Of a DNA stretch of 64,000 bases, positions 16,715 to 26,236 are shown piece after piece (the first letter of the stretch is position 1; each line of letters opens with the position of its first letter). The notes below the pieces were generated by a model. That model was not told the DNA's origin. It did no database searches and was given only the letters and a program-made list of their open reading frames with translations. The DNA is from Dyella flagellata. GTDB lineage: Bacteria; Pseudomonadota; Gammaproteobacteria; Xanthomonadales; Rhodanobacteraceae. Location: positions 124,001 to 188,000 of the forward strand of contig NZ_BSOA01000014.1 of assembly GCF_030160275.1 (NCBI RefSeq), given 5' to 3'. The position numbers and the translations under genes were made by a program.

Positions 16715-18292
16715 TCATCGCAGCAGCAGGGCCGCTGCGCGTTCAGCCATCATGATGACTGGCGCATTGGTGTTTCCGCTCGGCAAAGCGGGCATCACCG
16801 AGGCATCCACCACATGCAAGCCCGTCATGCCGCGCACTTGCAGTTCGCTGTCCACCACGGCTTGTTGGTCCGTTCCCATACGACAGCTGCCGGCCGGGTG
16901 ATAAATGGTCTCGGCCTTGCGGCGGATGAAGGCCTCCCACTGCGCGTCGCTGGCCGGCGCCGATTCCGGGAAAACCGGCTCGCCGCGATAGGGATCGAAA
17001 GCCGATTGCGCGAGGATGTCGCGCGAAAGCCTGGCAGCCTCGATCATGCGCGCCAGATCGTGGCCTTCCGGATCGCTGAGATAGGCCGCATGAATCGAGA
17101 TGGGTGCCGACGGGTCGGCCGAGCGCAAACGCAAGTGTCCGCGGCTGCGCGGATGCAGGTAGCAGGCGTGCAGGGTGTAACCACGGCCGGGCAGCCGGTG
17201 GCGGCCATGGTCGTCGAGCAAGGCCGGCACGAAATGGAACTGGATATCGCAGCGCGCATCCGTGGCCAGCCGGCTGCGAACGAAGCCGCCCGATTCGGCA
17301 ATGTTGGAGCTGCCAGGGCCGTCGCGATGGCGCAAATAGCGCCAGCCTACCGCGAGGTCATTGAGCTTGTCGTAGGTGATGTCGCGCGTGCAGTTCACCA
17401 GCGTGCAGATATCCAGGTGGTCCTGCAGGTTTGCGCCGACTCCGGGCAGATCGACCAACGGTGCAATGCCGTGCGTGCGCAAATGATCGGCCGGCCCGAT
17501 GCCCGACAGCATCAGCACCTGGGGTGAGTTGATCGCACCGGCGGCGAGGATGACTTGGCCAGCGCGCACGACTTGCCGCCCAACTGCACTACGTAGCACC
17601 ACACCAGTAGCACGGTCCTGCTCGATCAGGACGCGTTCCACTAATGCATGCGTACGCACATGCAGATTCGCGCGTATCCGCGCCGGGCGCAGATAGGCTG
17701 CCGCTGTAGACCAGCGTGCGCCTTCACGCTGGGTTACCTGATAGAAGCCGAATCCGGCCTGTGCCGGACCATTGAAATCGGCATTGCGCGCGAAGCCGGC
17801 CTGGACGCCGGCCTCGATCAATGTTGCGGAAAGCTGGTTGTGATGACGCAGATCCGATACGCACAGCGGCCCGTCAGCAGCATGTAGAGCGTTCGCGCCA
17901 CGTGAGTTGTCTTCGCTGAGCAGGAACCACGGCAGCACCTGCGACCAGGACCAGCGCGCATCGCCCGTCGCTTGCGCCCAGGCGTCGTAGTCGGCCGGGA
18001 CGCCGCGCACGTAGCACATGGCGTTGATCGAGCTGGAGCCGCCCAGGGTCTTGCCGCGTGGCCACCATAGGCGTCGCCCGAGCAAGCCTGGTTCGGCTTC
18101 GGTCGTGTAGTTCCAGTTGAGCCGACGATTGTTCGCCAGATGTGCGATGCCCGCGGGCATGTGGATGAGGGGATGCCAATCGCTTCCACCGGCTTCCAGC
18201 AGCAGGACGCGTTTGCCTGGTTGTGTACTCAGGCGGTTGGCCAGCACGCAACCGGCCGAGCCGGCCCCGACGATCACATAGTCGTATTCCAT
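16715..18292 (-). CDS. GMC family FAD oxidoreductase (choline dehydrogenase-like)
   Basis: The 525-residue enzyme has the N-terminal FAD motif (YVIVGAGSAGCVLANRL), GMC signature 1 (GKTLGGSSSINAMCYVRG) and signature 2 (GAINSPQVLMLSGIGP). The C-terminal catalytic pair is visible in IYHPAGSCRMG (His) and SGNTNAPVIM (Asn). Family members oxidise alcohols such as choline or long-chain alcohols to aldehydes. No betaine pathway gene is adjacent, so choline specificity cannot be claimed. Its start is only 24 bp from the divergent transporter start. Confidence 0.92.
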   Translation of the reverse strand: MEYDYVIVGAGSAGCVLANRLSTQPGKRVLLLEAGGSDWHPLIHMPAGIAHLANNRRLNWNYTTEAEPGLLGRRLWWPRGKTLGGSSSINAMCYVRGVPADYDAWAQATGDARWSWSQVLPWFLLSEDNSRGANALHAADGPLCVSDLRHHNQLSATLIEAGVQAGFARNADFNGPAQAGFGFYQVTQREGARWSTAAAYLRPARIRANLHVRTHALVERVLIEQDRATGVVLRSAVGRQVVRAGQVILAAGAINSPQVLMLSGIGPADHLRTHGIAPLVDLPGVGANLQDHLDICTLVNCTRDITYDKLNDLAVGWRYLRHRDGPGSSNIAESGGFVRSRLATDARCDIQFHFVPALLDDHGRHRLPGRGYTLHACYLHPRSRGHLRLRSADPSAPISIHAAYLSDPEGHDLARMIEAARLSRDILAQSAFDPYRGEPVFPESAPASDAQWEAFIRRKAETIYHPAGSCRMGTDQQAVVDSELQVRGMTGLHVVDASVMPALPSGNTNAPVIMMAERAAALLLR

Positions 18293-18316
18293 GCCTCCCC
18301 CTTAGGGTGCGAACCC

Positions 18317-19678
18317 ATGTCACCCGAGCATGCTAGTCTTGCGCCGCCTCCCGCTGGAAGCCGACCGGTGCGCTTGACGTTCCCTGATTCTCCACGCCAG
18401 GACGCCACGCCGATGGTGTCCGCACTCGCGTTTTTTTTCCTGCTGACCTCCTACTACATCATCCGCCCGGTGCGTGATCAGTTAGGCGGGGCGGTGGGTT
18501 CCACGCAGTTGCCGCTGTTCTATCTCGCCACCTTCGCGGCCATGCTGCTGCTGACGCCGGTGTTTGGCATGCTGGTGGCGCGTTTTCCGCGGCGGCGCCT
18601 GCTGGGCTGGAGCTACAGCTTCTTCATCGTCTGCCTGCTGGCCTTCATTCCGGCATTCGTCGCCCAGGACCGCATCGGTGCGCGAGCCTTGGGGGTCGCG
18701 TTCTATATCTGGGGCAGCGTGTTCAACCTGTTCGTGGTGTCGTTGTTCTGGAGCTTCATGGCGGACGTCTTCGACAGCCGGCGTGCGCGCGAAGTGTTCT
18801 CGTTGATCGCGCTGGGTGGCATGGCCGGTGCGATCTTCGGCCCCTTGATTACCAGTGCGCTGGTCGGCGTGATCGGTGTCGCGCCGTTACTGCTGGTGTC
18901 GGCGCTGATGCTTGGCATGGCGTTGCTGTTGCTGCTGCATATTTCTGTACGGCGGGCGGAAGTCGGCGATACCGAACAACCGATTGGTGGTTCGTTGTGG
19001 GCCGGAGCGAAGGAGCTCTGGTCGCGCCCTTTCTTGCGCCGCATGGCCATCCTGATGCTGCTTGGCGATGGCATCGGCACGCTCGCGTACGCACTGGTGG
19101 CCGACTATGCCAAGGCGCATCTGGTATCGGCCGCCATGCGCACGGGTTTCTATGCGCACATCGATCTGGCGGTGAACCTGCTCGGGGCGGTGTTGCAGCT
19201 CACTCTGTCGCGCTGGCTGCTGATGCGGCGTGGTGCCGTGTGGGCGCTTGTGTTACCGCAGCTGGTGAATTTCGGCCTGCTGATCATAGTGATGGCTGGA
19301 GGCCACGCGCAGGTGAGCATGTTGGGCTACAGCGTGCCGCTGCTGGTGCTGATGATGGTGGGCACACGCGGCTTCATGTACGGCATGACCAAGCCCGCCA
19401 GCGATGCTCTCTACACCCGGGTGCCGCGGGAAACCCGCTACAAAGGCAAGAACTTCGTGGAAACGGCGGTGTGGCGATTCGGCGACGTGGTGGTCACCAG
19501 CGGCATCAGCGGCCTGGTCAAGCTCGGTATTGGCGTGAGTAGCATTGCGCTGATCGGGGTAGGGGTTTCTTCATTGGCGGCCTGGGTGGCGCGCAAAGCG
19601 GCTACTTCGCCGGATCTGGCGCCGGACACCAAGGCAGGGAAGGGCGAGGCGGGAACGGGGAACGAAAGCCTTGCGTGA
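18317..19678 (+). CDS. 12-helix transporter, MFS or nucleotide-translocase-like
   Basis: About 453 residues with roughly 12 membrane helices. The first helix region (ALAFFFLLTSYYIIRPVRDQLG) and the YxxRPVRD motif resemble proteins annotated as NTP/NDP exchange or MFS transporters in Xanthomonadales. The loop FMADVFDSRRAREVFSLIALGG is MFS-like, and TKPASDALYTRVPRETRYKGKNFVET is a conserved cytosolic segment of this group. Substrate unknown. The start at 18317 has AGGG upstream; an ATG at 18413, just before helix 1, is an alternative. The ending is a polar tail. Confidence 0.8.
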   Translation: MSPEHASLAPPPAGSRPVRLTFPDSPRQDATPMVSALAFFFLLTSYYIIRPVRDQLGGAVGSTQLPLFYLATFAAMLLLTPVFGMLVARFPRRRLLGWSYSFFIVCLLAFIPAFVAQDRIGARALGVAFYIWGSVFNLFVVSLFWSFMADVFDSRRAREVFSLIALGGMAGAIFGPLITSALVGVIGVAPLLLVSALMLGMALLLLLHISVRRAEVGDTEQPIGGSLWAGAKELWSRPFLRRMAILMLLGDGIGTLAYALVADYAKAHLVSAAMRTGFYAHIDLAVNLLGAVLQLTLSRWLLMRRGAVWALVLPQLVNFGLLIIVMAGGHAQVSMLGYSVPLLVLMMVGTRGFMYGMTKPASDALYTRVPRETRYKGKNFVETAVWRFGDVVVTSGISGLVKLGIGVSSIALIGVGVSSLAAWVARKAATSPDLAPDTKAGKGEAGTGNESLA

Positions 19679-19702
19679 GGCTTTGCGTTCCCTGTCCCTG
19701 AT

Positions 19703-20131
19703 TCAGCTCGTGATGTACCGCTGCAACTGTTCGATCTGTTCGGCTTGCGCACCGATCACTTCCTTGACCAGGTCGCCGATCGAGATCACGCCCATCACGC
19801 GATGGCCTTCCACCACCGGCAAGTGACGTACGCGGTTGTCGGTGCACATGCGCATGCAGTCGAACACATCGGTGTCCGGCGTTACGGTCAGGACCGGGCT
19901 GCTCATGATCTCAGACACGGGTGTCTGGGCCGAAGAGCGGCCCTGCAAGATGACTTTACGTGCGTAATCGCGTTCGGAAATGATGCCCACGAGTTGCTCG
20001 CCACGCATCACCAGCAATGCGCCGACGCGCCTTTCCGCCATGTGTTTGATCGCTTCCAGTACCGGTGCCTCCGGCGCGATCGCGTAGATGTCGTTGCCTT
20101 TCCTGTCCAGCAAATGCTTGACCTGACGCAT
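19703..20131 (-). CDS. Two-CBS-domain protein
   Basis: The 142-residue protein consists of two CBS repeats (about 8-62 and 74-130), with characteristic ends RVGALLVMRGEQLVGIISERDYAR and VRHLPVVEGHRVMGVISIGDLVKEVI. Such stand-alone CBS pairs bind adenosine nucleotides and act as energy or redox sensors; partner unknown. A strong GGGGAGG ribosome site precedes the ATG. It is convergent with the transporter and 72 bp after the glycosyltransferase on the same strand. Confidence 0.92.
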   Translation of the reverse strand: MRQVKHLLDRKGNDIYAIAPEAPVLEAIKHMAERRVGALLVMRGEQLVGIISERDYARKVILQGRSSAQTPVSEIMSSPVLTVTPDTDVFDCMRMCTDNRVRHLPVVEGHRVMGVISIGDLVKEVIGAQAEQIEQLQRYITS

Positions 20132-20203
20132 CAGACCTCCCCGGCGGCCGCAGCAATGGCCGCGTTGGAACAGTGTAGCGCGGTGGTGTTGCCCCGGTGT
20201 GAA

Positions 20204-21154
20204 TCAGGGCCTCTCCTGATGTTGCGTACCCGGAAGGTGCTCCTCCTCGATGAAGTACAGCGGCCGTTGCTTGGTCTCGTTGTAATTGCGGCCCAGGTAT
20301 TCGCCGATGACGCCCAGCGCCAGTAGCTGGATGCCGCCCAGAAACAGGACCACCACCATCAGGCTGGGATAGCCGGGCACCGGATCACCTCGCAGCAAGG
20401 CCTTCAGCAGCACCTTCAGCCCGAACAGGAACGCCAGCACGGATGCGCCAAGCCCGGTCCAGGTAGCAAGTTTCAGCGGTGCACTGGAGAACGAAGTAAT
20501 GCCTTCGATGGCGAGCTTGGTGAGGCGCCAGTAGTTCCACTTGGTCTTGCCCGCCAGGCGCGGGTCACGCAGGTATTTCACCGCGGTCTGGCGATAGCCG
20601 ATCCAGGCGAACAGGCCTTTCATGAAGCGCTGCCGCTCGCGCAATTGCGCCAATGCCTTCAGCGCCCGGCGCGAAAGTAGCCGGAAATCGCCGGTATCGC
20701 GCGGTACCGCCACTTCCGAGAGCACTTCCATCGTGCGATAGAAAGCCGCCGAGGTGAATCGTTTCAAACCGGTCTCTCCCGCACGCGCCGCACGGGTGGC
20801 ATAGACCACGTCATAACCGGCCTGCCATTGTTCCACCAGTTGCGGGATGAGTTCGGGCGGGTCTTGCAGGTCGGCGTCGATCACCACGGCGGCATCCGCG
20901 TCGACATGATCGAGCCCGGCGGTCAGCGCCGCCTCCTTGCCGAAATTGCGCGAAAGCTTCAGCGTACCCACGTGCGGATCGGCGGCAGCCAATGCCTGCA
21001 TGATCGCCCAAGTGTCGTCACGACTGCCGTCGTCGACGTACAACACGTCGCAGCTCAACGGAAGCTGTTCCAGGACCTTGGCCAGCCGTGCATGGAAGGC
21101 GGCAAGCACGGCCGACTCGTTGTAGGCGGGAACGACAACGGTGAGTCGCAACAT
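20204..21154 (-). CDS. GT2 glycosyltransferase with two C-terminal membrane helices
   Basis: The 316-residue protein is a DPM/GtrB/ArnC-type polyprenyl-phosphate glycosyltransferase. It has LTVVVPAYNES at the start, LYVDDGSRDDT, the DADLQDPPE metal-binding motif, the RDTGDFRLLSRRAL segment, and two helices near 230-300 followed by GEYLGRNYNETKQRP, all typical of GtrB. These enzymes load a sugar on undecaprenyl phosphate for lipid A or O-antigen modification; the partner transferase is not in the window. ATG at 21154 begins the conserved domain; a TTG at 21175 is the alternative. Confidence 0.9.
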   Translation of the reverse strand: MLRLTVVVPAYNESAVLAAFHARLAKVLEQLPLSCDVLYVDDGSRDDTWAIMQALAAADPHVGTLKLSRNFGKEAALTAGLDHVDADAAVVIDADLQDPPELIPQLVEQWQAGYDVVYATRAARAGETGLKRFTSAAFYRTMEVLSEVAVPRDTGDFRLLSRRALKALAQLRERQRFMKGLFAWIGYRQTAVKYLRDPRLAGKTKWNYWRLTKLAIEGITSFSSAPLKLATWTGLGASVLAFLFGLKVLLKALLRGDPVPGYPSLMVVVLFLGGIQLLALGVIGEYLGRNYNETKQRPLYFIEEEHLPGTQHQERP

Positions 21155-21218
21155 GCCAGGTATCCATAGTTTCAAGCGGGCAGACAGGCGAAGTTTAAAG
21201 GCTGCCTGCCTGCATGTC

Positions 21219-21965
21219 TCACGGCCGTCGCGCGGTACGCACGTCGCGCGCCGGCGAACGGCTTTTCAGGTAGGCCGGACCGCCCAGCTGGGTGACCTGT
21301 TGTTCGATCCAGTGCGTGCGTTCGAGCACGTAGCTGCTCGGGCGGTCGACACGGAAGCGGTCCGGATTGGGCAGCACGGCAGCCAGGCGCGCCGCTTGCG
21401 CAAGACCTAGCTGCGCCGGCGGCGCGTGGAAAAAAGTTTCGCTGGCCGCGCCTACGCCGTAAATGCCGTCGCCAAACTGGGCGATGTTCATGTACACCTC
21501 CAGGATGCGCTGCTTGGGCCAGGTCAGTTCCAGCAGCACCGTGAAATAGGCTTCCAGGCCCTTGCGCACGAAGCTGCGGCCATTCCAAAGGAACAGATTT
21601 TTGGCCGTCTGCTGACTGATCGTACTGGCGCCGCGCAAGCGCTTGCCATCGTCCGCCGCATCGATCGCGTTCTGGATGGAATCGAAGTCGAAACCGTGGT
21701 GGAACGGAAATTTCTGGTCTTCGCCGGCCACCATCGCGATCGGCACCCATGGCGAAATACGCGACCACGGCACCCAGCGCTGGCGTAGCTGGAAATCCTG
21801 TTCACCGTGGACCAGGGCATCCAGTCGGCGCTCCATGATCATCGCCGAGGTCCATGGCGGCAGGAAGCGCAAGACCAGCACCACGAACCAGCTCAGGGCG
21901 ATCCATGACAGGATCACGATACCTGCATAACGCAACAGACGGCGAAAAGGCGGAAGATGCGGCAT
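21219..21965 (-). CDS. mtgA: Monofunctional peptidoglycan glycosyltransferase
   Basis: The 248-residue GT51 enzyme has one N-terminal membrane anchor (about 13-35) and all conserved motifs: the catalytic glutamate in AGEDQKFPFHHGFD, RGASTISQQTAKNLFLW, RKGLEAYFTVLLE and EVYMNIAQFGDGIYGVG. No transpeptidase domain follows, so it is the MtgA type. It polymerises lipid II into glycan strands at the periplasmic face. It is divergent from hslO. Confidence 0.95.
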   Translation of the reverse strand: MPHLPPFRRLLRYAGIVILSWIALSWFVVLVLRFLPPWTSAMIMERRLDALVHGEQDFQLRQRWVPWSRISPWVPIAMVAGEDQKFPFHHGFDFDSIQNAIDAADDGKRLRGASTISQQTAKNLFLWNGRSFVRKGLEAYFTVLLELTWPKQRILEVYMNIAQFGDGIYGVGAASETFFHAPPAQLGLAQAARLAAVLPNPDRFRVDRPSSYVLERTHWIEQQVTQLGGPAYLKSRSPARDVRTARRP

Positions 21966-22082
21966 GGTGTCGATCGGCTAAGGAAAGCCGGTGAAGTATA
22001 AGAGGCCGCCGCGGGCGGGCCATTGTTCAAGCCGGCACCCGTCCCCATTTGTCGTTACTTTGTGTTGTGAGGAAAGTCCTAC

Positions 22083-22979
22083 GTGGAAACCGTGCTTGCC
22101 GAGGATGTGCTCCATCGCTTTGTGCTGGAGCGCGCAGGTGTCCGGGGCGTGATCGTGAGGCTGGGGGCGGCCTGGCGCGAGGTTGCCGGCCGAGCTGAAT
22201 ATCCTGCGCAGCTGCTGGATCTGCTGGGGCAGACGCTGGCCGCCAGCGCGCTGCTGACCGGCAACATCAAGTTCGAGGGCGCGTTGTCGGTGGAATTGAA
22301 GAGCCAGGGGGCCTTGCGGCTGCTGTTCGCTGAGTGCACCGATGCCGGCCGCTTGCGTGGTCTGGCGCGTTGGAGCGCCGAGGAGCTGCCCGAACCGCTT
22401 TCCCTGAGCGAACTGCCCCAAGCGATCATGGCCATCACCATCGGGCAGGCGGAACGCGGGCAGCGCTATCAAGGCCTGGTCGACCTGCGCCACCCGGAAC
22501 TGGCGGCGGCGCTGGAGAACTATTTCCAGCAATCCGAGCAGTTGCCGGCCCGTTTCGTGCTGGCCGCCGATGGACAGCACGCTGTCGGGCTGATGCTGCA
22601 GAAGCTGCCGGGCGAGGGCGGCCACGATGCGCAGCAGGACGAGGATGGCTGGCCGCGCGTGGAGCATCTCACCGCTACCTTGGGGCGTGACGAGCTGTTA
22701 AGCACGTCGTCGGAGCAATTGCTCTATCGCCTGTACCACGAGGAAACCGTGCGCCTGTTCAAGCCACGCCCGTTGGCGTTCGGTTGTAGCTGTTCACGCG
22801 AGCGAGTGGAAGCCATGTTGCGCTCGCTGGGGCGCGCTGAGATCGAAGCAACGCTGGAGGCCCAGCAAGGCACTATCGAGGTCACCTGCGAGTTCTGCGC
22901 ACGCACCTACCATTTCGACCGCGTGGATGCGGAGCATTTGCTGAGTGGCGGCACGGCGGCGAGTTCGAGGGTACAGTGA
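22083..22979 (+). CDS. hslO: Redox-regulated chaperone Hsp33
   Basis: The 298-residue protein has the Hsp33 N-terminal fold (RFVLERAGVRGVIVRL, ALLTGNIKFEGALSVELKSQGALRLL) and the zinc-binding C-terminus with cysteines in GCSCS and CEFCARTYHF. Oxidation of these cysteines releases zinc and turns on holdase activity. It starts with GTG at 22083, preceded by GAGGAAA at 8 nt. A repeat element lies immediately after the stop codon. Confidence 0.96.
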   Translation: METVLAEDVLHRFVLERAGVRGVIVRLGAAWREVAGRAEYPAQLLDLLGQTLAASALLTGNIKFEGALSVELKSQGALRLLFAECTDAGRLRGLARWSAEELPEPLSLSELPQAIMAITIGQAERGQRYQGLVDLRHPELAAALENYFQQSEQLPARFVLAADGQHAVGLMLQKLPGEGGHDAQQDEDGWPRVEHLTATLGRDELLSTSSEQLLYRLYHEETVRLFKPRPLAFGCSCSRERVEAMLRSLGRAEIEATLEAQQGTIEVTCEFCARTYHFDRVDAEHLLSGGTAASSRVQ

Positions 22980-22996
22980 GGGGCGAAAGCCCCGAA

Positions 22997-23078
22997 CCGT
23001 CATTCCCGCGCAAGCGGGAAGCCATTTTCAATGGATGCATCAGATCAAAATGGGTCCCCGCTTGCGCGGGGATGACGG
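22997..23078. repeat. Inverted repeat, REP/MITE-like, after hslO
   Basis: Two 32-nt arms (22997-23028 and 23047-23078) are inverted copies matching at 29 of 32 positions with an 18-nt spacer. Each arm contains a smaller palindrome, CCCGCgcaaGCGGG. It lies between the convergent hslO and GGDEF-EAL genes and could fold into one long hairpin that terminates both. Similar 'CATTCCCGC...GCGGG' palindromes are common bacterial intergenic repeats. No transposase is nearby. Confidence 0.75.
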
Positions 23079-23079
23079 C

Positions 23080-25947
23080 CTACTTTATCCATACCTCGGC
23101 GGGCCGTGGTTCGGCAAACAGGAAGCCTTGCCCAAAGCGGCAACCGATATGCCGCAAAACCTGTCGCTGCGCATCATCTTCGATGCCCTCGGCGATCACC
23201 TGCATCTGCAGTGAATCGGCCAGCACCTGGATGGCGCGCACCACCGGTACACTGTGGCTGTTGGCCTTTGCCAGTTCGGTGATGAAGCTGCGATCGATCT
23301 TCAAGGTTTCGATCGGATATTGGTGCAGATAGCTCAACGAAGAATAGCCGGTGCCGAAATCGTCCAGCGCAATACTCACTCCGTGCTGGCGCAGGTTGTC
23401 GAGCATGCGCTTCACTTGGGCGGGATTTTCCAGCAGCGTGCGTTCGGTCACTTCGATACGCAGCGAACGCGGATTGACGCCATGCGTGCGCATCAGATTG
23501 AGCAGGCGGTCGTCCAGGTCGGACTGGCGGAAATGACGCCCGGAGACGTTGAGGCTGACGAATCCCTCGGCGCCCGCCAATGTGCCAGCTTGCGAGGCGA
23601 TCTGTTCGAAGATCTGCCAGTCGATGCTCTCCGCACTGCCATTTTCTTCGGCTACGGCGAGGAAGTCGCCCGGCGCCAGCAATCCCCTCACCGGGTGGCG
23701 CCAGCGCAGCAATGCTTCGTAGCCGACGGTGCGACCATCCTCCAGCGATACGATCGGCTGATAGAATGGGACGAACTCGTTGCGGCTCAGCGCGCGGCGC
23801 AGGTCGCCTTCCATCTCCAGCAGCGACAGCACTTCGCGGCGCAGGCGGTCGTCGAACACGGCGGCGCGATGGCGACCTTCGTCCTTGGCGCGATACATGG
23901 CCGCATCCGCGTCGCGCAACAATTCCTCCGGCTGTTGGTAATGCGGGCCGGGCAGGGCGATGCCGATCGAGGCGGAGGTGAAAATTTCCTTGACGCCCAA
24001 GCGGAACGGTACATGCAATTCCGCGATGATGCGCTCGGCGACCAGTTGGGCCTTGCCGGCGTCGCTGATGCCTTCCAGCAGCACGGCGAACTCGTCGCCG
24101 CCCAGGCGCGCGACCAGGTCACGCGTCTTCAGGCAGGCCCGGATCCGGCTGCCGGCTTGAAACAGCAGGTCGTCGCCGATCAGATGGCCGACCGAATCGT
24201 TGATGACCTTGAACCGGTCCAGGTCGATGAACAGCACCGCGAACAGTTTGTTGGGATCGGCGTGATACGCCTGCAGTGCCTGGCCTAGCCGCTGCAGCAG
24301 CAAGGTGCGGTTGGGCAGGCCAGTCAGCGAATCGTGCAGGGTTTCGTACATCAGCCGGCGCTCGACGCGTTCGCGCTCGGCGATCTGTTCGCGCAAGTCG
24401 CGGTTGGCGAGCGCCAGCGCCCGGGTGCGTTCAGTAACGCGGCGCTCCAGGTTGATGTAGGCCTGCTTCAGCGATTCGCTGGTTTGTTTGCGTTGCAGCG
24501 CGTTGGCGATGTGGTAACTGACGAAAGTGAGCAGTTCCTGGTCGCGCGCGTCATAAATGTGCTTGGGTGAGTAGCTTTGCACTGCCAGCACGCCCATGAC
24601 CCGGTCGTCCCATACCAACGGTACGCCCAGCCAGCACACCGACTTTGCGCCCATTTCCACGCATTCGCCGGTAGAGGCCAGGCGCTCGAAGGTCTGGCTG
24701 TCGGCCAGCAGTGGCTTGCCGTACTTGAGCACGTATTCGGTGGCGCCGTTGGCCACGGGCCGCGCCTCCCGGCCGGTATCGAGCTCGTCCACCGAGTAGG
24801 GAAAGCTGATGTTCTGGCCGCTTTCGTCCAACAGCGCAATGTAGAAGTTACGCGCATACAGCAAACCGCCGACCACGCGATGCACGGCGGCGTAGAAGTT
24901 CTGCTGGCTTTCCGGTGCGCTGGCCAGCTCCGCAATGCGGAACAGGGCCGATTGCAGGCGCTCGCCGCGTTGACGTTGCAGCACCTGCTGGCGCAACACG
25001 CGATTGGTGGCACGCAACGCTGCGGTACGGTCGGCCACGCGTCGCTCCAGTTCGGCGTGTGCTTCGCGACGCTCCAGCGCGGTTTGCATGTGCTGGGCGA
25101 CGTAGTTGAGCAGGTCGCGATCGTGGTGCGTGTAGTGCGTGTCGGATCGATAGCTCTGAACCACGATGCCGCCCACGGCCTGGCTGCCGCGCAGCAATGG
25201 CACGCCGAGCCAGTGTTCGCAGGCCGGTCCCACCAAGGTGAAGCGGCCTTCGAGCTGGCGCGCCAGCTCCTCCACCGAACCCATGATCGGCTGGGCGCTT
25301 TGCAGCAGGTTCCAGGTCAGGCTGTAGCGCATGTCCTGCAGCGGATAGCTTTCGTCCGGCGGTGGCGGTTTCCGGTCGACCGTATCCACGTAATACGGAA
25401 AGCGCACGCTGTCGCCAGCCGGGTCGTACAGGAAGATGTAGAAATTCTCGGCATACATCAGCATGCCGACGATGGAATGCAGCGACTGCATCATCTCGGT
25501 CAGGTTGTGCGTGCTGGCCGCCAGTTCGGCGATCGCGTACAGCGCGCGCTGCAGGCGCTCGGCCAAGGCCAGGCGCGAGATGGACTCGTAAAGCCGGCCG
25601 GTTTCGCTCAATTGCCGCAGGCGGATGCCGGCCAGGCGACCCAGCCACGCCAGTTCCGAGCTGGCTTCCTGGCCTGGGACGACGTCTCCCTCCCACACCA
25701 GCATTTGCAGGGTTTGCGGGTCGATGGCCAGGTTGAGCCGGCCCGGCCCCGAGCTGCTGTCCGCCTCGGTCGGCAGCCAGCACAAGGTTCCCTGCAGCCC
25801 CAACTGGTCCATGGCTGTCGCACATATGTCCAAGACGCCAGCCGAATCCGCTGCCCGGAACAGCCGTTCCAGCATCTCACGCAGGGTCGCCGGCAGAGCT
25901 CCACCGGGGGTTGGCGCGAAATTGCGGCTATCTGGCACTGAACTCAT
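23080..25947 (-). CDS. GAF-GAF-GGDEF-EAL cyclic-di-GMP protein
   Basis: The 955-residue cytosolic protein has two GAF sensor domains (about 125-270 and 325-475), short coiled linkers, a diguanylate cyclase domain with intact GGDEF at about 617, and an EAL phosphodiesterase domain with EALLRWRHP at about 744 and DDFGTGYSSLSYL. The inhibitory RxxD site before GGDEF reads KTRD, so its arginine is lost. Both catalytic cores appear intact, and net direction cannot be told. No membrane helix is seen, so the GAF domains probably sense a cytosolic ligand. Stop is 1 bp beyond the repeat element. Confidence 0.93.
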   Translation of the reverse strand: MSSVPDSRNFAPTPGGALPATLREMLERLFRAADSAGVLDICATAMDQLGLQGTLCWLPTEADSSSGPGRLNLAIDPQTLQMLVWEGDVVPGQEASSELAWLGRLAGIRLRQLSETGRLYESISRLALAERLQRALYAIAELAASTHNLTEMMQSLHSIVGMLMYAENFYIFLYDPAGDSVRFPYYVDTVDRKPPPPDESYPLQDMRYSLTWNLLQSAQPIMGSVEELARQLEGRFTLVGPACEHWLGVPLLRGSQAVGGIVVQSYRSDTHYTHHDRDLLNYVAQHMQTALERREAHAELERRVADRTAALRATNRVLRQQVLQRQRGERLQSALFRIAELASAPESQQNFYAAVHRVVGGLLYARNFYIALLDESGQNISFPYSVDELDTGREARPVANGATEYVLKYGKPLLADSQTFERLASTGECVEMGAKSVCWLGVPLVWDDRVMGVLAVQSYSPKHIYDARDQELLTFVSYHIANALQRKQTSESLKQAYINLERRVTERTRALALANRDLREQIAERERVERRLMYETLHDSLTGLPNRTLLLQRLGQALQAYHADPNKLFAVLFIDLDRFKVINDSVGHLIGDDLLFQAGSRIRACLKTRDLVARLGGDEFAVLLEGISDAGKAQLVAERIIAELHVPFRLGVKEIFTSASIGIALPGPHYQQPEELLRDADAAMYRAKDEGRHRAAVFDDRLRREVLSLLEMEGDLRRALSRNEFVPFYQPIVSLEDGRTVGYEALLRWRHPVRGLLAPGDFLAVAEENGSAESIDWQIFEQIASQAGTLAGAEGFVSLNVSGRHFRQSDLDDRLLNLMRTHGVNPRSLRIEVTERTLLENPAQVKRMLDNLRQHGVSIALDDFGTGYSSLSYLHQYPIETLKIDRSFITELAKANSHSVPVVRAIQVLADSLQMQVIAEGIEDDAQRQVLRHIGCRFGQGFLFAEPRPAEVWIK

Positions 25948-26143
25948 GACCTGTGAGCGGGTCCATGTGCGGTACGTCAGTTGACTATATATCGTGAAGA
26001 TACCGTCATGTGACGTAGCCCATGGCTTTCACAAAGTTGGCTGGCGAAGATGCCTTTGCCAAGCATCCCTCGTGCCAGCAAGTCTTTGTTTCGTGAATCC
26101 GTTTTTGCTGACCCCGGCACGGAAAATCTAGCTTTCCAGGGTG

Positions 26144-26170
26144 TTAGCAAAAAGTAAAGTAAGGTATACT
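26144..26170 (+). promoter_or_regulatory. Candidate promoter of the exported unknown protein
   Basis: TATACT at 26165-26170 is a near-consensus -10 box. TTAGCA at 26144-26149 is the best -35 match, but the spacing is short (15 bp). It lies 67 bp before the start codon, in the AT-rich part of the 289-bp intergenic region. Confidence 0.3.
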
Positions 26171-26236
26171 GAACCCAAGGGAGTCCGCGATCGACCTAAA
26201 CGAAGCGGACGGGGTTATCAACCAATTCGAACTTTC

